Assembly (NCBI GenBank): GCA_050692985.1
Contig: JBOGVZ010000047.1
Span: 1 to 64,000 of the forward strand
Direction of reading: 5' to 3'
From: JBOGVZ01 sp050692985
GTDB taxonomy: Bacteria > Actinomycetota > UBA4738 > CALAEC01
DNA: 64,000 nt
Shown here: positions 22,404 through 30,722 of the stretch, piece by piece
Layout: the number at the start of each line of letters is the position of its first letter
Position numbering within the stretch: position 1 is the first letter of the stretch
Notes under the pieces: generated by a model
The model's database searches: none
What the model was told of the DNA's origin: nothing
The model's input: only the letters and a program-made list of their open reading frames with translations
Translations under genes and position numbers: made by a program

Positions 22404-24200
22404 CTACTCCTCGTCGACGACCTCGGCACCGAGCTGGGCCCGCAACAGCTCCTCGGCCGCCTCCGGCGAGGGGAGCGGCTCATCGGCCTCGGTCTCGACC
22501 ACCGTCCCCTGGCGGACGGTGTACCGAAGCTTGGGGGTGATGCCGAACATCTCGGCCAGCACCTCGCCCAGCTCGTGGGCCTTCTCCTCCACCTTCTGGG
22601 CCCCGAACTCGCGTCCGGGCGGGAACACCAGCTCCAGCGTGGTCCCGTCGTAGGACCCCACCGTGGCCACCTGGGCATTGGCGTACACGATCATCCGCCG
22701 CCGGGCCTTCAGGGCGTCGACCACCTGGGGCCACGACCGCCGCAGCATCTCCGCGTCCACCGCCGACGCCGCCGGCGCATGGACGCCTCCGGGCGAGCCG
22801 GCCGGCGCAGGGGCTTCCCCAGGTGGGCCGGCCGGGACCTCTCCCCCACCGGTGGAGCCGGTCGTGCCGCCTCCGGTCTCGTCGGGTGCCGTGCCGACCG
22901 GACCCTCTCCGGCCACGAGGGGTGGTTCCTCCGAGGGCCCGCCCGACTCGGCTGCCGTCGGCGCGGCGGACGGCTCGGCGGAGGCCACACCTCTCGTCAC
23001 CGGGGCCGGGCCGGCCGCCTCCTGCGCCGACGGGAGACCCGAGAGGCGTTCGAGACGCTCGATGCGGGAGATGAGCGCGGCGGGCCGGGGGTCGGTCTCG
23101 GGCAGCGCGGCCCGGACCAGCGCCAGCTCCAGGGTCAGCCGGGGCGCCGTGGACCACCGCATGTCGGTCTGGGCCTGGAGCAGGAGCGACAGGATGCGGT
23201 CGAGCTCGCCCGCGGAGAACTTCCCGGCCTGGGCCACCAGCCGGGGGTGCACGTCGGGAGGCACGTCGACGATGGCCGGGTCCTGGGGAGAGGACAGCGC
23301 CAGCAGCAGGTTCCGGAAGTGCCCGGTGACCTGGGCGGCGAAGTGGCGGAGGTCGTGCCCCTCCTGGACGAGCGCGTGGATGATGCCGAAGACCTCCCTG
23401 GCGTCGGCCACGGCCACCGCATCGGCCAGGGAGAAGAGCACGTCCAGCTCCGGCGTGCCCGTCAGCCGGGCCACCACCTCGGCGGTGACCTCGCCACCGG
23501 CCAGCACCACGCCCTGGTCGAGGAGCGACAGCGCGTCGCGGACCGAGCCCTCGGAGGCCCGGGCGATCGTCTCGCCCGCCTCGGGGGCCAGCACGATGCC
23601 CTCCCTCTCGGCCACGTTCGACAGGTGCCCGGCGATCGTGTCCGCGGGGATCCGGCGGAACTCGAACCGCTGGCACCGGCTGGCCAGCGTCGTCGGCATC
23701 TTGTGGGGCTCGGTGGTGGCCAGCACGAACCGGACACCGGAGGGAGGCTCCTCGAACATCTTCAGGAGCGCATCGAAGGCCTGCGCGGACAGCCGCTGGG
23801 CCTCGTCGATGATGTACACCTTCTCCCGGCCCTGCACCGGCGCCGTGGGCACCCGGTCGCGGAGCTCCCGGGCGTCGTCCACCTGCCCGTGGGTGGCCGC
23901 GTCGATCTCCACCACGTCGAGGTGGGTCCCGGCGGCGATCCGGACGCACTGCTCGCACACCCCGCACGGCTCGGGGGTGGGGCCCTTCTCGCAGTTGACC
24001 ATCTTGGCCAGGATCCGGGCGGAGGAGGTCTTTCCGGTCCCCCGGGGCCCGGAGAACAGGAACGCGTGCGCCAGCTTCCCCTCTCGGACCGCTCCCGCCA
24101 GGGCCCGGACCACGTGCTCCTGGCCCAGGACCTCGCCCGGCGACTGGGGGCGGTACTTGCGGTACAGCGCTCGATACTCGTCCACGCGCGCCTCACTCAC
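22404..24200 (-). CDS. dnaX: DNA polymerase III subunit gamma/tau
   Basis: About 598 residues. The clamp-loader ATPase has YRKYRP, a Walker A GPRGTGKTSSAR, a zinc module CEKGPTPEPCGVCEQC, the DEAQ Walker B and an LEEP-like FEEPPSGVRF with a sensor TTEPHK. Domain III and a Pro/Gly/Ala-rich linker (about 390-490) follow, and a short C-terminal tau-like domain ends the protein. Two GTG starts fit (24200 and 24185); I use the first, 21 nt after the 3' end of the SRP RNA gene. Linkage of the SRP RNA gene with dnaX and recR is common in bacteria. Confidence 0.95.
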   Translation of the reverse strand: MSEARVDEYRALYRKYRPQSPGEVLGQEHVVRALAGAVREGKLAHAFLFSGPRGTGKTSSARILAKMVNCEKGPTPEPCGVCEQCVRIAAGTHLDVVEIDAATHGQVDDARELRDRVPTAPVQGREKVYIIDEAQRLSAQAFDALLKMFEEPPSGVRFVLATTEPHKMPTTLASRCQRFEFRRIPADTIAGHLSNVAEREGIVLAPEAGETIARASEGSVRDALSLLDQGVVLAGGEVTAEVVARLTGTPELDVLFSLADAVAVADAREVFGIIHALVQEGHDLRHFAAQVTGHFRNLLLALSSPQDPAIVDVPPDVHPRLVAQAGKFSAGELDRILSLLLQAQTDMRWSTAPRLTLELALVRAALPETDPRPAALISRIERLERLSGLPSAQEAAGPAPVTRGVASAEPSAAPTAAESGGPSEEPPLVAGEGPVGTAPDETGGGTTGSTGGGEVPAGPPGEAPAPAGSPGGVHAPAASAVDAEMLRRSWPQVVDALKARRRMIVYANAQVATVGSYDGTTLELVFPPGREFGAQKVEEKAHELGEVLAEMFGITPKLRYTVRQGTVVETEADEPLPSPEAAEELLRAQLGAEVVDEE

Positions 24201-24221
24201 GGGGAAGGAACGAACGTCTAC

Positions 24222-24495
24222 GGTGACCGTGCATCCGCCGTTGACCTGGGCAACCCGAGCGCTACCCGAGCCGGTGGCTCCGGTCAGGCTTCCCCGCGGC
24301 ACCCGCCGCACGTCCGCTTACCGCTGCTCCCTTCCGGGCCTGACGGGGTTCACGGCGCGGCGTCGCGCGGGACCCAACCTTCATCGCTCCGTTCCCGGGG
24401 CTGCCTCGAACCGCCCGGGCCGCGAGCGGACATCGGCCCCGCTAAGCGGATTGCGGGTACAGGGCACCGCTAGCTCCCCGCCTAGCACGGTCACC
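24222..24495 (-). ncRNA. ffs: Signal recognition particle RNA, large bacterial type with Alu domain
   Basis: A 274-nt RNA whose ends pair perfectly (GGTGACCGTGC at the 5' end with GCACGGTCACC at the 3' end). The 5' part carries GTGCTAGGCGGGGAGCTAGC and GGTGCCCTGTACCCGCAATC, the Alu-domain sequence known from Bacillus scRNA. The S domain has the near-invariant GTCAGGCCCGGAAGGGAGCAGC, which binds Ffh. TAGACT sits 7 nt before the predicted 5' end. The RNA targets ribosomes making membrane proteins to the translocon; the Alu domain is linked to elongation control. Confidence 0.93.
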
Positions 24496-24502
24496 ACCGA
24501 GC

Positions 24503-24508
24503 AGTCTA
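24503..24508 (-). promoter_or_regulatory. -10 box of the SRP RNA gene
   Basis: TAGACT on the minus strand ends 7 nt before the SRP RNA 5' end, which independently calibrates the -10-to-start distance seen at leaderless genes here. I see nothing else in 24509-24640. Confidence 0.65.
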
Positions 24509-24658
24509 CACCTGCGGTGCGACACCGCCCGCGGCGCCCCCGAGCCGTGATGCGGCCCGCCGGCCCGGCCCTGACCCCCGGAGTCCTGCCCAGGTCGAGG
24601 AGGAATGCCCGGTTCGAGGGCGAAGGAATTAGGAAGCCAGGAACCAAGGAGGTTGCCC

Positions 24659-27600
24659 GTGAGCCCCTCGGCCAGTTCTCCTCGTCGTTCCGCACGCCTG
24701 TTCCTCGGTGTCGTCGCCACGCTCCTGTCGCTGGCCCTGGCCGTGCCACCCGCCGCCACCGCTCCCCGCCGGCAGGGCGGGGCCAGGGAGCCGGCTATCT
24801 TCGATGGCCGGCACGGTCTCGAGGACATCGACGCCCGCCGGGGATCGGTCGCTCCATCGTCCCAGCAGGTCGCCGCGGCCGAGGCTCTGGGCGCGACGCG
24901 CGTCGCATGGAACCGCTTCGGGACCCCCCACTCGCTGATCCGCCATGGGGGCTACCTGGCGACCGGGCTCCCCGCGGACCCCGTCCGGGCCGCCCGGTCC
25001 TTCATCTCGCAGAACCGAACCCTGTTCCGTCTCTCCAGCGCGGCCCTCTCGAGGCTGACGGTGGCCAACGTCGCCCCCCTGGGCGAGCGCGCCCACGCCG
25101 TGCTGTTCCGTCAGCGCTTCGGGGACCTGGCCGCCGGTCAGGACGGGCTGATCACGGTCGGTGTCGCCAGGGGGAAGGTCTTCCACGTCTCATCCTCGCT
25201 GACGGGTGACGTGGACGTGACCGGCACCGTCCGCCTGTCGCCTGTGGACGCCTGGGGCCAAGCGGCGGCCGACATCGGGCGCGAGCCGACCGACCTGAGG
25301 ATCGGTGCCGTCGAGCGGCAGCGCGGCTGGAGCGTGTTCGGCGTCGAGGGGCTGCTGCACCCGCAGCGGGCGCGGCTGGTCTCCGTGCCCACCCCGCTGG
25401 ACGGGGTCCGCCCCGCCTTCCATACCTTGTTCGTCGACGTGAGCGACGGGAACGCCGAGGCCTACGCCCACTTCGTCGACGCCGAGACGGGTGCCATCCT
25501 GCTCCGGCACAACCTGGTCGACCAGCTCGGCTCGGACATGCTGGCCCAGCAGGAGCCGCAGCCGGACCCCCCGACCTGGAAGGTCTTCCCGGCGTACCCG
25601 ATCCCGCCGGAGCGCGAGGCCTTCCCCTGGGACGTCCCCAGCACGGACATCCGGGAGATCTGGTGCTGGGGCGCGCCCGACCAGCCCCTGCCGCCGGGGT
25701 GCGACGACCAGGTGGCGAACGCCGCCTCGCCGGTCCCCTGGGACGTGTTCCCGCCCGTCAACCAGGCGAGCCGCACCACGATGGGGAACACCGCCCAATC
25801 GGCCGAGGCGTGGACCACGCCGTTCACCCCCGGTCCCACCGGATACCGCCCGGTGACGCCCGGCCGCCACTACGTCTATCCGTGGACGAACCAGTGGTAC
25901 GAGCAGACGTGCAACCCTTCCACGTTCGCTTCCGCGCAGCGCGTGGACATCGACGCCGCCATCGCGAACCTGTTCGTCATGCACAACCGCATGCACGACT
26001 GGTCGTACCACCTGGGGTTCACCGAGCAGAACTGGAACGGCCAGCAGTACAACTTCGGCACCCGGCCCCAGGGTGAGCGGGACCCGATCCTCGGTGACGC
26101 CCAGGCCGGGGGGCTGGACGGGGGGTTCCCCGGGTACCTGGGGCGGGACAACGCCAACATGATCACGCTCCCCGACGGCATCCCCTCGATCACCAACATG
26201 TACCTGTGGCAGCCGATCCGGGGTGCGGCGTACCTGGCATGCCTCGACGGCGACTACGACATGGCCGTCATCGCCCACGAGTACGGCCACATGATCGAGA
26301 ACCGCATGATCGGAAAGGGGTCCAGCAGGTCCGGGCACCACGCCGGCGCCATGGGGGAGAGCCACTCCGACCTGGTGGCGATGGAGATCCTCAACGAGTA
26401 CGGCTTCGTCCCCGTCTCGGACGAGAACCCCTTCGCCGTGGGGGCCTACGTGACCACGGACAAGGAGGCCGGGGTCCGGAACTACGCCATGAACTGGCGG
26501 GCCACGGGACCACCCCGGGCCGGCCGCAACGTCGAGGTAAATCCGCTGAACTTCAGCGACATGGGCTACGACGTGACCGGCCCCCAGGTGCACGCCGACG
26601 GCGAGATCTGGACCGTGACCAACTTCGACATCAGGCAGCTGCTGGTCCGGAAGTACAATCGCCTGTACCCGGCCTCGGACGTGCAGTTGCAGCGGCGGTG
26701 CGCCGAGGGCCAGCTCCCCGCGGACGAGTGCCCGGGGAACCGGCGGTGGATCCAGCTGGTCTTCGACTCGTTCCTCCTGATGCCGACCGCTCCCACGATG
26801 CTCGACGCTCGAGACGCGCAGCTCGCAGCCGACGTCGCCCGCTTCCAGGGACGGAACCAGGGGGAGCTTTGGGCCGCCTTCGCCCGCCGGGGGATGGGGG
26901 AGGCCGCCTTCTCCACCAACGGCACCGGCGATCCCTTCCTGGAGACCGGGCAGCCCGGCGGGAACGACGTCGACCCGAAGCCGGACTTCACCTCGCCGCT
27001 CCACGATGAGGCGACCGTGCGGTTCGAGGCGGTGGCTGCCGACGAGCGGAGGCCCAGGCCGATCAAGAACGCCAGGGTCTACGTCGGCCACTACGAGGCC
27101 CGGGTGTCGCCGATCGCGGACACCGACCCGGGGACGAACGCATCGGCCGAGGCACATCTCGACTTCCCCGCCACGAACAACCTCGACGAGGTCGCCTCGT
27201 TCGTGCCGGGGACGTACGACTTCGTGGCCAATGCCCCGGGGTACGGGCACGTCCGGTTCCAGCTGAGGCTGCGGCCGGGGGAGTCGGGGACAGTGACGAT
27301 CCCGATGGAGACGAACTGGGCGTCGACGTCGCAGGGGGCGGTGGCCACCGGGGACGGGACCAGGCACCAGAGCCTCATCGACGACACCGAGTCCACGAAC
27401 TGGCAGAGCACCGGCTCCCCGATCGCCGGGAAGCAGGTCGTGGTGGATCTGGCGGGGGATCGGCCGAGGCGGATCGGTCGCGTGCAGGTCAGCGCGATGC
27501 TCGAGCCGCCCGCCGGCCCGCTCGGGTCCAGCCAGAACCGGTTCACGGCCGTGCGGTCGTTCACGATCGAGGTGTGCGTGAAGACACCCCGCAATCCGTG

Positions 27601-27934
27601 CACGGCGCCGGAGAACTTCAGGCCCGTCGAGACCAGCCAGCGGGACGGCTTCGTGGACGCCTTCCCGGGGGAGAGCTGGCGGCCGCGAGCACCGCACCTG
27701 ATCCTGCGCCAGTTCGAGCTGGCCCAGCCCGTCCGTGCGACGCACGTGCGGTTCGTGGTCCTCGACAACCAGTGCACCGGGAACCCGGCGTACCACGGCG
27801 AGCAGGACGACGATCCCCTGAACTTCACGGACTGCCGGACGCCCACGGCGGGCAGTCCCAGCCCGCCGCCGGGGAGCCTCCCGGCCCGTGACCAGGAGGT
27901 GCGAGCCGCCGAGCTTCAGGTCTTCACCCCGTAG
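24659..27934 (+). CDS. Secreted M36 (fungalysin-type) metalloprotease
   Basis: 1091 residues. A signal peptide (about 1-36) and an FTP-like propeptide (about 60-270) precede the catalytic domain with zinc motif HEYGH (about residue 539) and the downstream third ligand in GESHSDLVAMEIL, as in fungalysins. After the protease come a beta-sandwich (about 780-880) and a C-terminal discoidin-like domain (about 890-1090). The start is GTG 24659 because AAGGAGG lies 6 nt upstream. It should be exported, self-process and digest extracellular protein. The stop codon directly abuts the 3' end of the antisense tRNA-Ser gene. Confidence 0.9.
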   Translation: MSPSASSPRRSARLFLGVVATLLSLALAVPPAATAPRRQGGAREPAIFDGRHGLEDIDARRGSVAPSSQQVAAAEALGATRVAWNRFGTPHSLIRHGGYLATGLPADPVRAARSFISQNRTLFRLSSAALSRLTVANVAPLGERAHAVLFRQRFGDLAAGQDGLITVGVARGKVFHVSSSLTGDVDVTGTVRLSPVDAWGQAAADIGREPTDLRIGAVERQRGWSVFGVEGLLHPQRARLVSVPTPLDGVRPAFHTLFVDVSDGNAEAYAHFVDAETGAILLRHNLVDQLGSDMLAQQEPQPDPPTWKVFPAYPIPPEREAFPWDVPSTDIREIWCWGAPDQPLPPGCDDQVANAASPVPWDVFPPVNQASRTTMGNTAQSAEAWTTPFTPGPTGYRPVTPGRHYVYPWTNQWYEQTCNPSTFASAQRVDIDAAIANLFVMHNRMHDWSYHLGFTEQNWNGQQYNFGTRPQGERDPILGDAQAGGLDGGFPGYLGRDNANMITLPDGIPSITNMYLWQPIRGAAYLACLDGDYDMAVIAHEYGHMIENRMIGKGSSRSGHHAGAMGESHSDLVAMEILNEYGFVPVSDENPFAVGAYVTTDKEAGVRNYAMNWRATGPPRAGRNVEVNPLNFSDMGYDVTGPQVHADGEIWTVTNFDIRQLLVRKYNRLYPASDVQLQRRCAEGQLPADECPGNRRWIQLVFDSFLLMPTAPTMLDARDAQLAADVARFQGRNQGELWAAFARRGMGEAAFSTNGTGDPFLETGQPGGNDVDPKPDFTSPLHDEATVRFEAVAADERRPRPIKNARVYVGHYEARVSPIADTDPGTNASAEAHLDFPATNNLDEVASFVPGTYDFVANAPGYGHVRFQLRLRPGESGTVTIPMETNWASTSQGAVATGDGTRHQSLIDDTESTNWQSTGSPIAGKQVVVDLAGDRPRRIGRVQVSAMLEPPAGPLGSSQNRFTAVRSFTIEVCVKTPRNPCTAPENFRPVETSQRDGFVDAFPGESWRPRAPHLILRQFELAQPVRATHVRFVVLDNQCTGNPAYHGEQDDDPLNFTDCRTPTAGSPSPPPGSLPARDQEVRAAELQVFTP

Positions 27935-28023
27935 CGGAGGCAGAAGGATTTGAACCTTCGAGGCGGGTTCCCCCGCCTACGCGCTCTCCAGGCGCGCCCG
28001 TTCGGCCGCTCCGGCATGCCTCC
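27935..28023 (-). tRNA. tRNA-Ser (GGA)
   Basis: An 89-nt class II tRNA: acceptor GGAGGCA/TGCCTCC with discriminator G, anticodon stem CGCGC/GCGCG around CTGGAGA (anticodon GGA), a long variable arm and T-arm GAAGG-TTCAAAT-CCTTC. CCA is not encoded. A TACAAT box lies 11 nt upstream (28035-28040, minus). Confidence 0.96.
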
Positions 28024-28034
28024 GTGCGAACGCG

Positions 28035-28040
28035 ATTGTA
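28035..28040 (-). promoter_or_regulatory. -10 box of tRNA-Ser(GGA)
   Basis: TACAAT on the minus strand, 11 nt before the tRNA 5' end. The 142-bp gap to the second tRNA holds no gene that I can recognise. Confidence 0.55.
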
Positions 28041-28165
28041 CGCGGGCGGAAGGGGGGTTCCGGGGGGCAGCAGCCCCGCGAGGCGTGGCCGAGCGGGATC
28101 GGGCCGCTGCGCTCCCCCGGCGAGACGGCGCGGTCCGAAGGACCGGGGCGTCTCGGACAGAATGG

Positions 28166-28254
28166 CGGAGGCGGTGCGATTTGAACGCACGAGGGGCCTC
28201 TCGACCCCTAACCGCTTTCGAGGCGGTCCCGTTCGGCCGCTCCGGCACGCCTCC
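28166..28254 (-). tRNA. tRNA-Ser (CGA)
   Basis: An 89-nt class II tRNA: acceptor GGAGGCG/CGCCTCC with discriminator G, anticodon stem ACCGC/GCGGT around CTCGAAA (anticodon CGA), long variable arm, T-arm GTGCG-TTCAAAT-CGCAC. CCA is not encoded. TACAAT lies 6 nt upstream. Confidence 0.96.
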
Positions 28255-28260
28255 GGGCAG

Positions 28261-28266
28261 ATTGTA
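28261..28266 (-). promoter_or_regulatory. -10 box of tRNA-Ser(CGA)
   Basis: TACAAT on the minus strand, 6 nt before the tRNA 5' end, only 9 bp from the end of tadA. Confidence 0.6.
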
Positions 28267-28275
28267 CCAACCGCG

Positions 28276-28731
28276 CTACGGCCCCCGGCGGCCGGCGAAG
28301 AAGGCCCGGAGGAGGTCGCCGCACTCCTCGGCCAGGACACCGGCCGTGACGTCCAGGCGGTGGTTGAGCCGGGGATCGCGGACCAGGTCCCCCAGCGAGC
28401 CGGCGAACCCGGCCTTGGGGTCCGTGGCCCCGAACACCAGCCGGTCCATGCGGGCCAGGACCATCCCCCCGGCGCACATGGCGCAGGGCTCCAGGGTCAC
28501 GTACACCGTGCATCCCTCCAGCCGCCACGATCCGAGGGCCTCCGCGGCGGCCCGAAGCGCCAGGAGCTCGGCGTGGGCCGTGGGGTCCTGGCGCCGCTCC
28601 CGCTCGTTGCCGGCCCGGCCCAGGACCTCCTCTCCGCGGGACACCACGGCCCCCACGGGGACGTCACTCCACTCCGGGCACCGGCGGGCTTCCTCCAGGG
28701 CCCGGGCCATCAGCCGCTCGTCCGGGTTCAT
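28276..28731 (-). CDS. tadA: tRNA-specific adenosine deaminase TadA
   Basis: 151 residues. It deaminates A34 of tRNA-Arg(ACG) to inosine. The zinc-dependent deaminase motifs are HAELLAL (His ligand and catalytic Glu, about 54-60) and EPCAMCAGGMVLAR (two Cys ligands, about 83-86). The DPKAGFAGSLGDLVRDPRLNH stretch is typical of TadA rather than cytidine deaminases. ATG 28731 is preferred; an in-frame GTG two codons upstream is also possible. It lies upstream of two tRNA-Ser genes on the same strand. Confidence 0.95.
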   Translation of the reverse strand: MNPDERLMARALEEARRCPEWSDVPVGAVVSRGEEVLGRAGNERERRQDPTAHAELLALRAAAEALGSWRLEGCTVYVTLEPCAMCAGGMVLARMDRLVFGATDPKAGFAGSLGDLVRDPRLNHRLDVTAGVLAEECGDLLRAFFAGRRGP

Positions 28732-28858
28732 GACCACCTAGTCATCTCGGGCCCTCGAAAAATAGCCCCTTCGGGCCATACGACGTCGGCCGGATCGCGA
28801 CGAGAATCCATACACGGAATCTCCCGACGCGCTGCTCACGTCCTACCGCCTGCGTACG

Positions 28859-30592
28859 GTGCGGGTGGGCATCTGGGCCACCGTGTTCGTGCTCGTGGCC
28901 ATGGTGGCCTACGCGCTGATCCCCGGGCAGAACCATATCCGCACCGTCCCCTTCCTGGTCATCGTGGGCGTGGCCGCCGCCGGGGTGGCCGGCATGGCCG
29001 CGCTCCCGTTGAAGCGGCTGTTCGCCGCCGGGTGGGGCCTCCGGCTCCTGTACCTGTGGTCCGCCCTGGACATCTTGCTGATCACCGCCCTGGTCGGCTA
29101 CACCGACGGGGCCGGCGGCGAGATCTTCTTCCTGTACGCCTTCACCACGATCTTCTTCTCGGTGTCCTACCCCCGGAAGGCCCAGGCCGCCCTCCTGGCG
29201 TTCACGTTCGCCTCGTACATCGGCGTGCTGGCGGTCAAGGGGTGGCCGGTTGGCCTGGCGGACCTGCTGGTGCGGGTGGCCCTGCTCGCCATCCTGGGGT
29301 ACTTCGCTCGGTTCCTGTCCCAGGAGCTGCGCAGCGAGATGAGCGGACGGGCCGAGGCCCTGGCCGAGTCGCGGCGCCGGGCCGACCTCCTGGCGTCCGT
29401 GGCCACCGCGGCCCGCTCGGTGAGCGCCCTGGACACCGAGCGGGTCCTTCGCACGGTGGTGGACGCCACCGAGGGGATGGGCTTCGAGGCGGCGGACCTG
29501 GTGGTCATCGACGAGGAGACCGAGACGTCCCGGATCGTCCAGGCCCGCGGCTACCCGAACGACTCCCCCGCGTCGGTCCAGCCGGCCTCCGCGGGTATCG
29601 CCGGCCTGGTCCGGGAGGAGAAGAAGACGGTGGTCGTGGGCGATTACGCCACCCACCCCAGGGCCATCCCCGAGCTCATGCGGGCCGGGTTCCGAGCGGT
29701 CATCGCCGCCCCGGTGTGGACCGGGGGGAACCTGACCGCGGTGCTGGGAGCCGGAACCTGGGCACGCCGGAAGATCACCTCGCAGGAGCGGGAGGCCTTC
29801 GAGCTCCTGGCCGCGCTGGCCGGCCGGGCCCTGGAGAACGCCCGGCGGTTCGAGGACGAGCGCCGCACCGTGCGGCGCCTGGCCGACCTGGACCGCATGA
29901 AGAGCGAATTCATCTCGACGGCCTCCCACGAGCTCCGCACGCCGCTCACGGTGATCCAGGGGATGGGGCTGACCCTGGAGCAGCAGTGGGGCCGGCTCCC
30001 CGATCACGTTCGCCATGAGCTGCTGACCCGCATGAACGAGAACGCCCGCATCCTCCACCAGGTCATCGACACGTTGCTGGACTTCACCCGGATCGAGGCC
30101 GGGCGACTGAAGGCCCACCGGAAGCCGGTCCACGTCGGCGAGCTGGTGGACGCGGTCGTGTCACGGCTGGACGTGCTCCTGGAGGATCACTCCGTGAGCC
30201 TCCAGATCGAGCCCGGGCTGGTCGTGCAGGGCGACGCGGTGCTGCTGGACCGCGTCCTGGAGAACCTCCTGGCGAACGCCGCCAAGCACACGGCTCCGGG
30301 GACCCGGGTGACGCTGTCGACGCGGGCCGAGGACGGACGGGTCGTGGTCGAGGTGGCCGACGGCGGCCGGGGGATCCCCCGGCACGATCTCCGGTACCTG
30401 GGAGCTCGGTTCTTCCGGGGCGGCGATGCCAACACCCGCCCCACCGGCGGGACGGGCCTGGGCCTGGCATTGGTGCGAGAGATCCTCCGCCTGCACGGCT
30501 CCTCGCTCGAGGTGTGGAGCGAAGTGGGCCGGGGGTCGCGGTTCTCGTTCCGGCTGCCCCTGGTCGAGCGGCACGAGCCGGCCAGAGCGTAG
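28859..30592 (+). CDS. Sensor histidine kinase with membrane region and GAF domain
   Basis: 577 residues: about five to six membrane helices (1-160), a GAF domain (about 180-340), a HisKA dimerisation helix with the phospho-acceptor in SHELRTPL (about 360), and an HATPase_c domain with LENLLANAAKHT (N box), GGRGIPRHDL (G1) and GTGLGLALV (G2). It senses an unknown signal and passes phosphate to a response regulator that is not adjacent. GTG 28859 is the first conventional start; the frame is open a little upstream. The 120-bp region in front has no recognisable gene. Confidence 0.92.
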   Translation: MRVGIWATVFVLVAMVAYALIPGQNHIRTVPFLVIVGVAAAGVAGMAALPLKRLFAAGWGLRLLYLWSALDILLITALVGYTDGAGGEIFFLYAFTTIFFSVSYPRKAQAALLAFTFASYIGVLAVKGWPVGLADLLVRVALLAILGYFARFLSQELRSEMSGRAEALAESRRRADLLASVATAARSVSALDTERVLRTVVDATEGMGFEAADLVVIDEETETSRIVQARGYPNDSPASVQPASAGIAGLVREEKKTVVVGDYATHPRAIPELMRAGFRAVIAAPVWTGGNLTAVLGAGTWARRKITSQEREAFELLAALAGRALENARRFEDERRTVRRLADLDRMKSEFISTASHELRTPLTVIQGMGLTLEQQWGRLPDHVRHELLTRMNENARILHQVIDTLLDFTRIEAGRLKAHRKPVHVGELVDAVVSRLDVLLEDHSVSLQIEPGLVVQGDAVLLDRVLENLLANAAKHTAPGTRVTLSTRAEDGRVVVEVADGGRGIPRHDLRYLGARFFRGGDANTRPTGGTGLGLALVREILRLHGSSLEVWSEVGRGSRFSFRLPLVERHEPARA

Positions 30593-30722
30593 GCAGGCGC
30601 CTCCGCCCTTCCGGGGAAGTTCGCCGGCCGGCCGAACCGCGGCCATCCCGTTCCGGGGCCGAGCCACCCCCCCCCGCGGCCCCCGGGCAGGGTTCCCACC
30701 CTCGCCGTCGAACTCCACAGGT

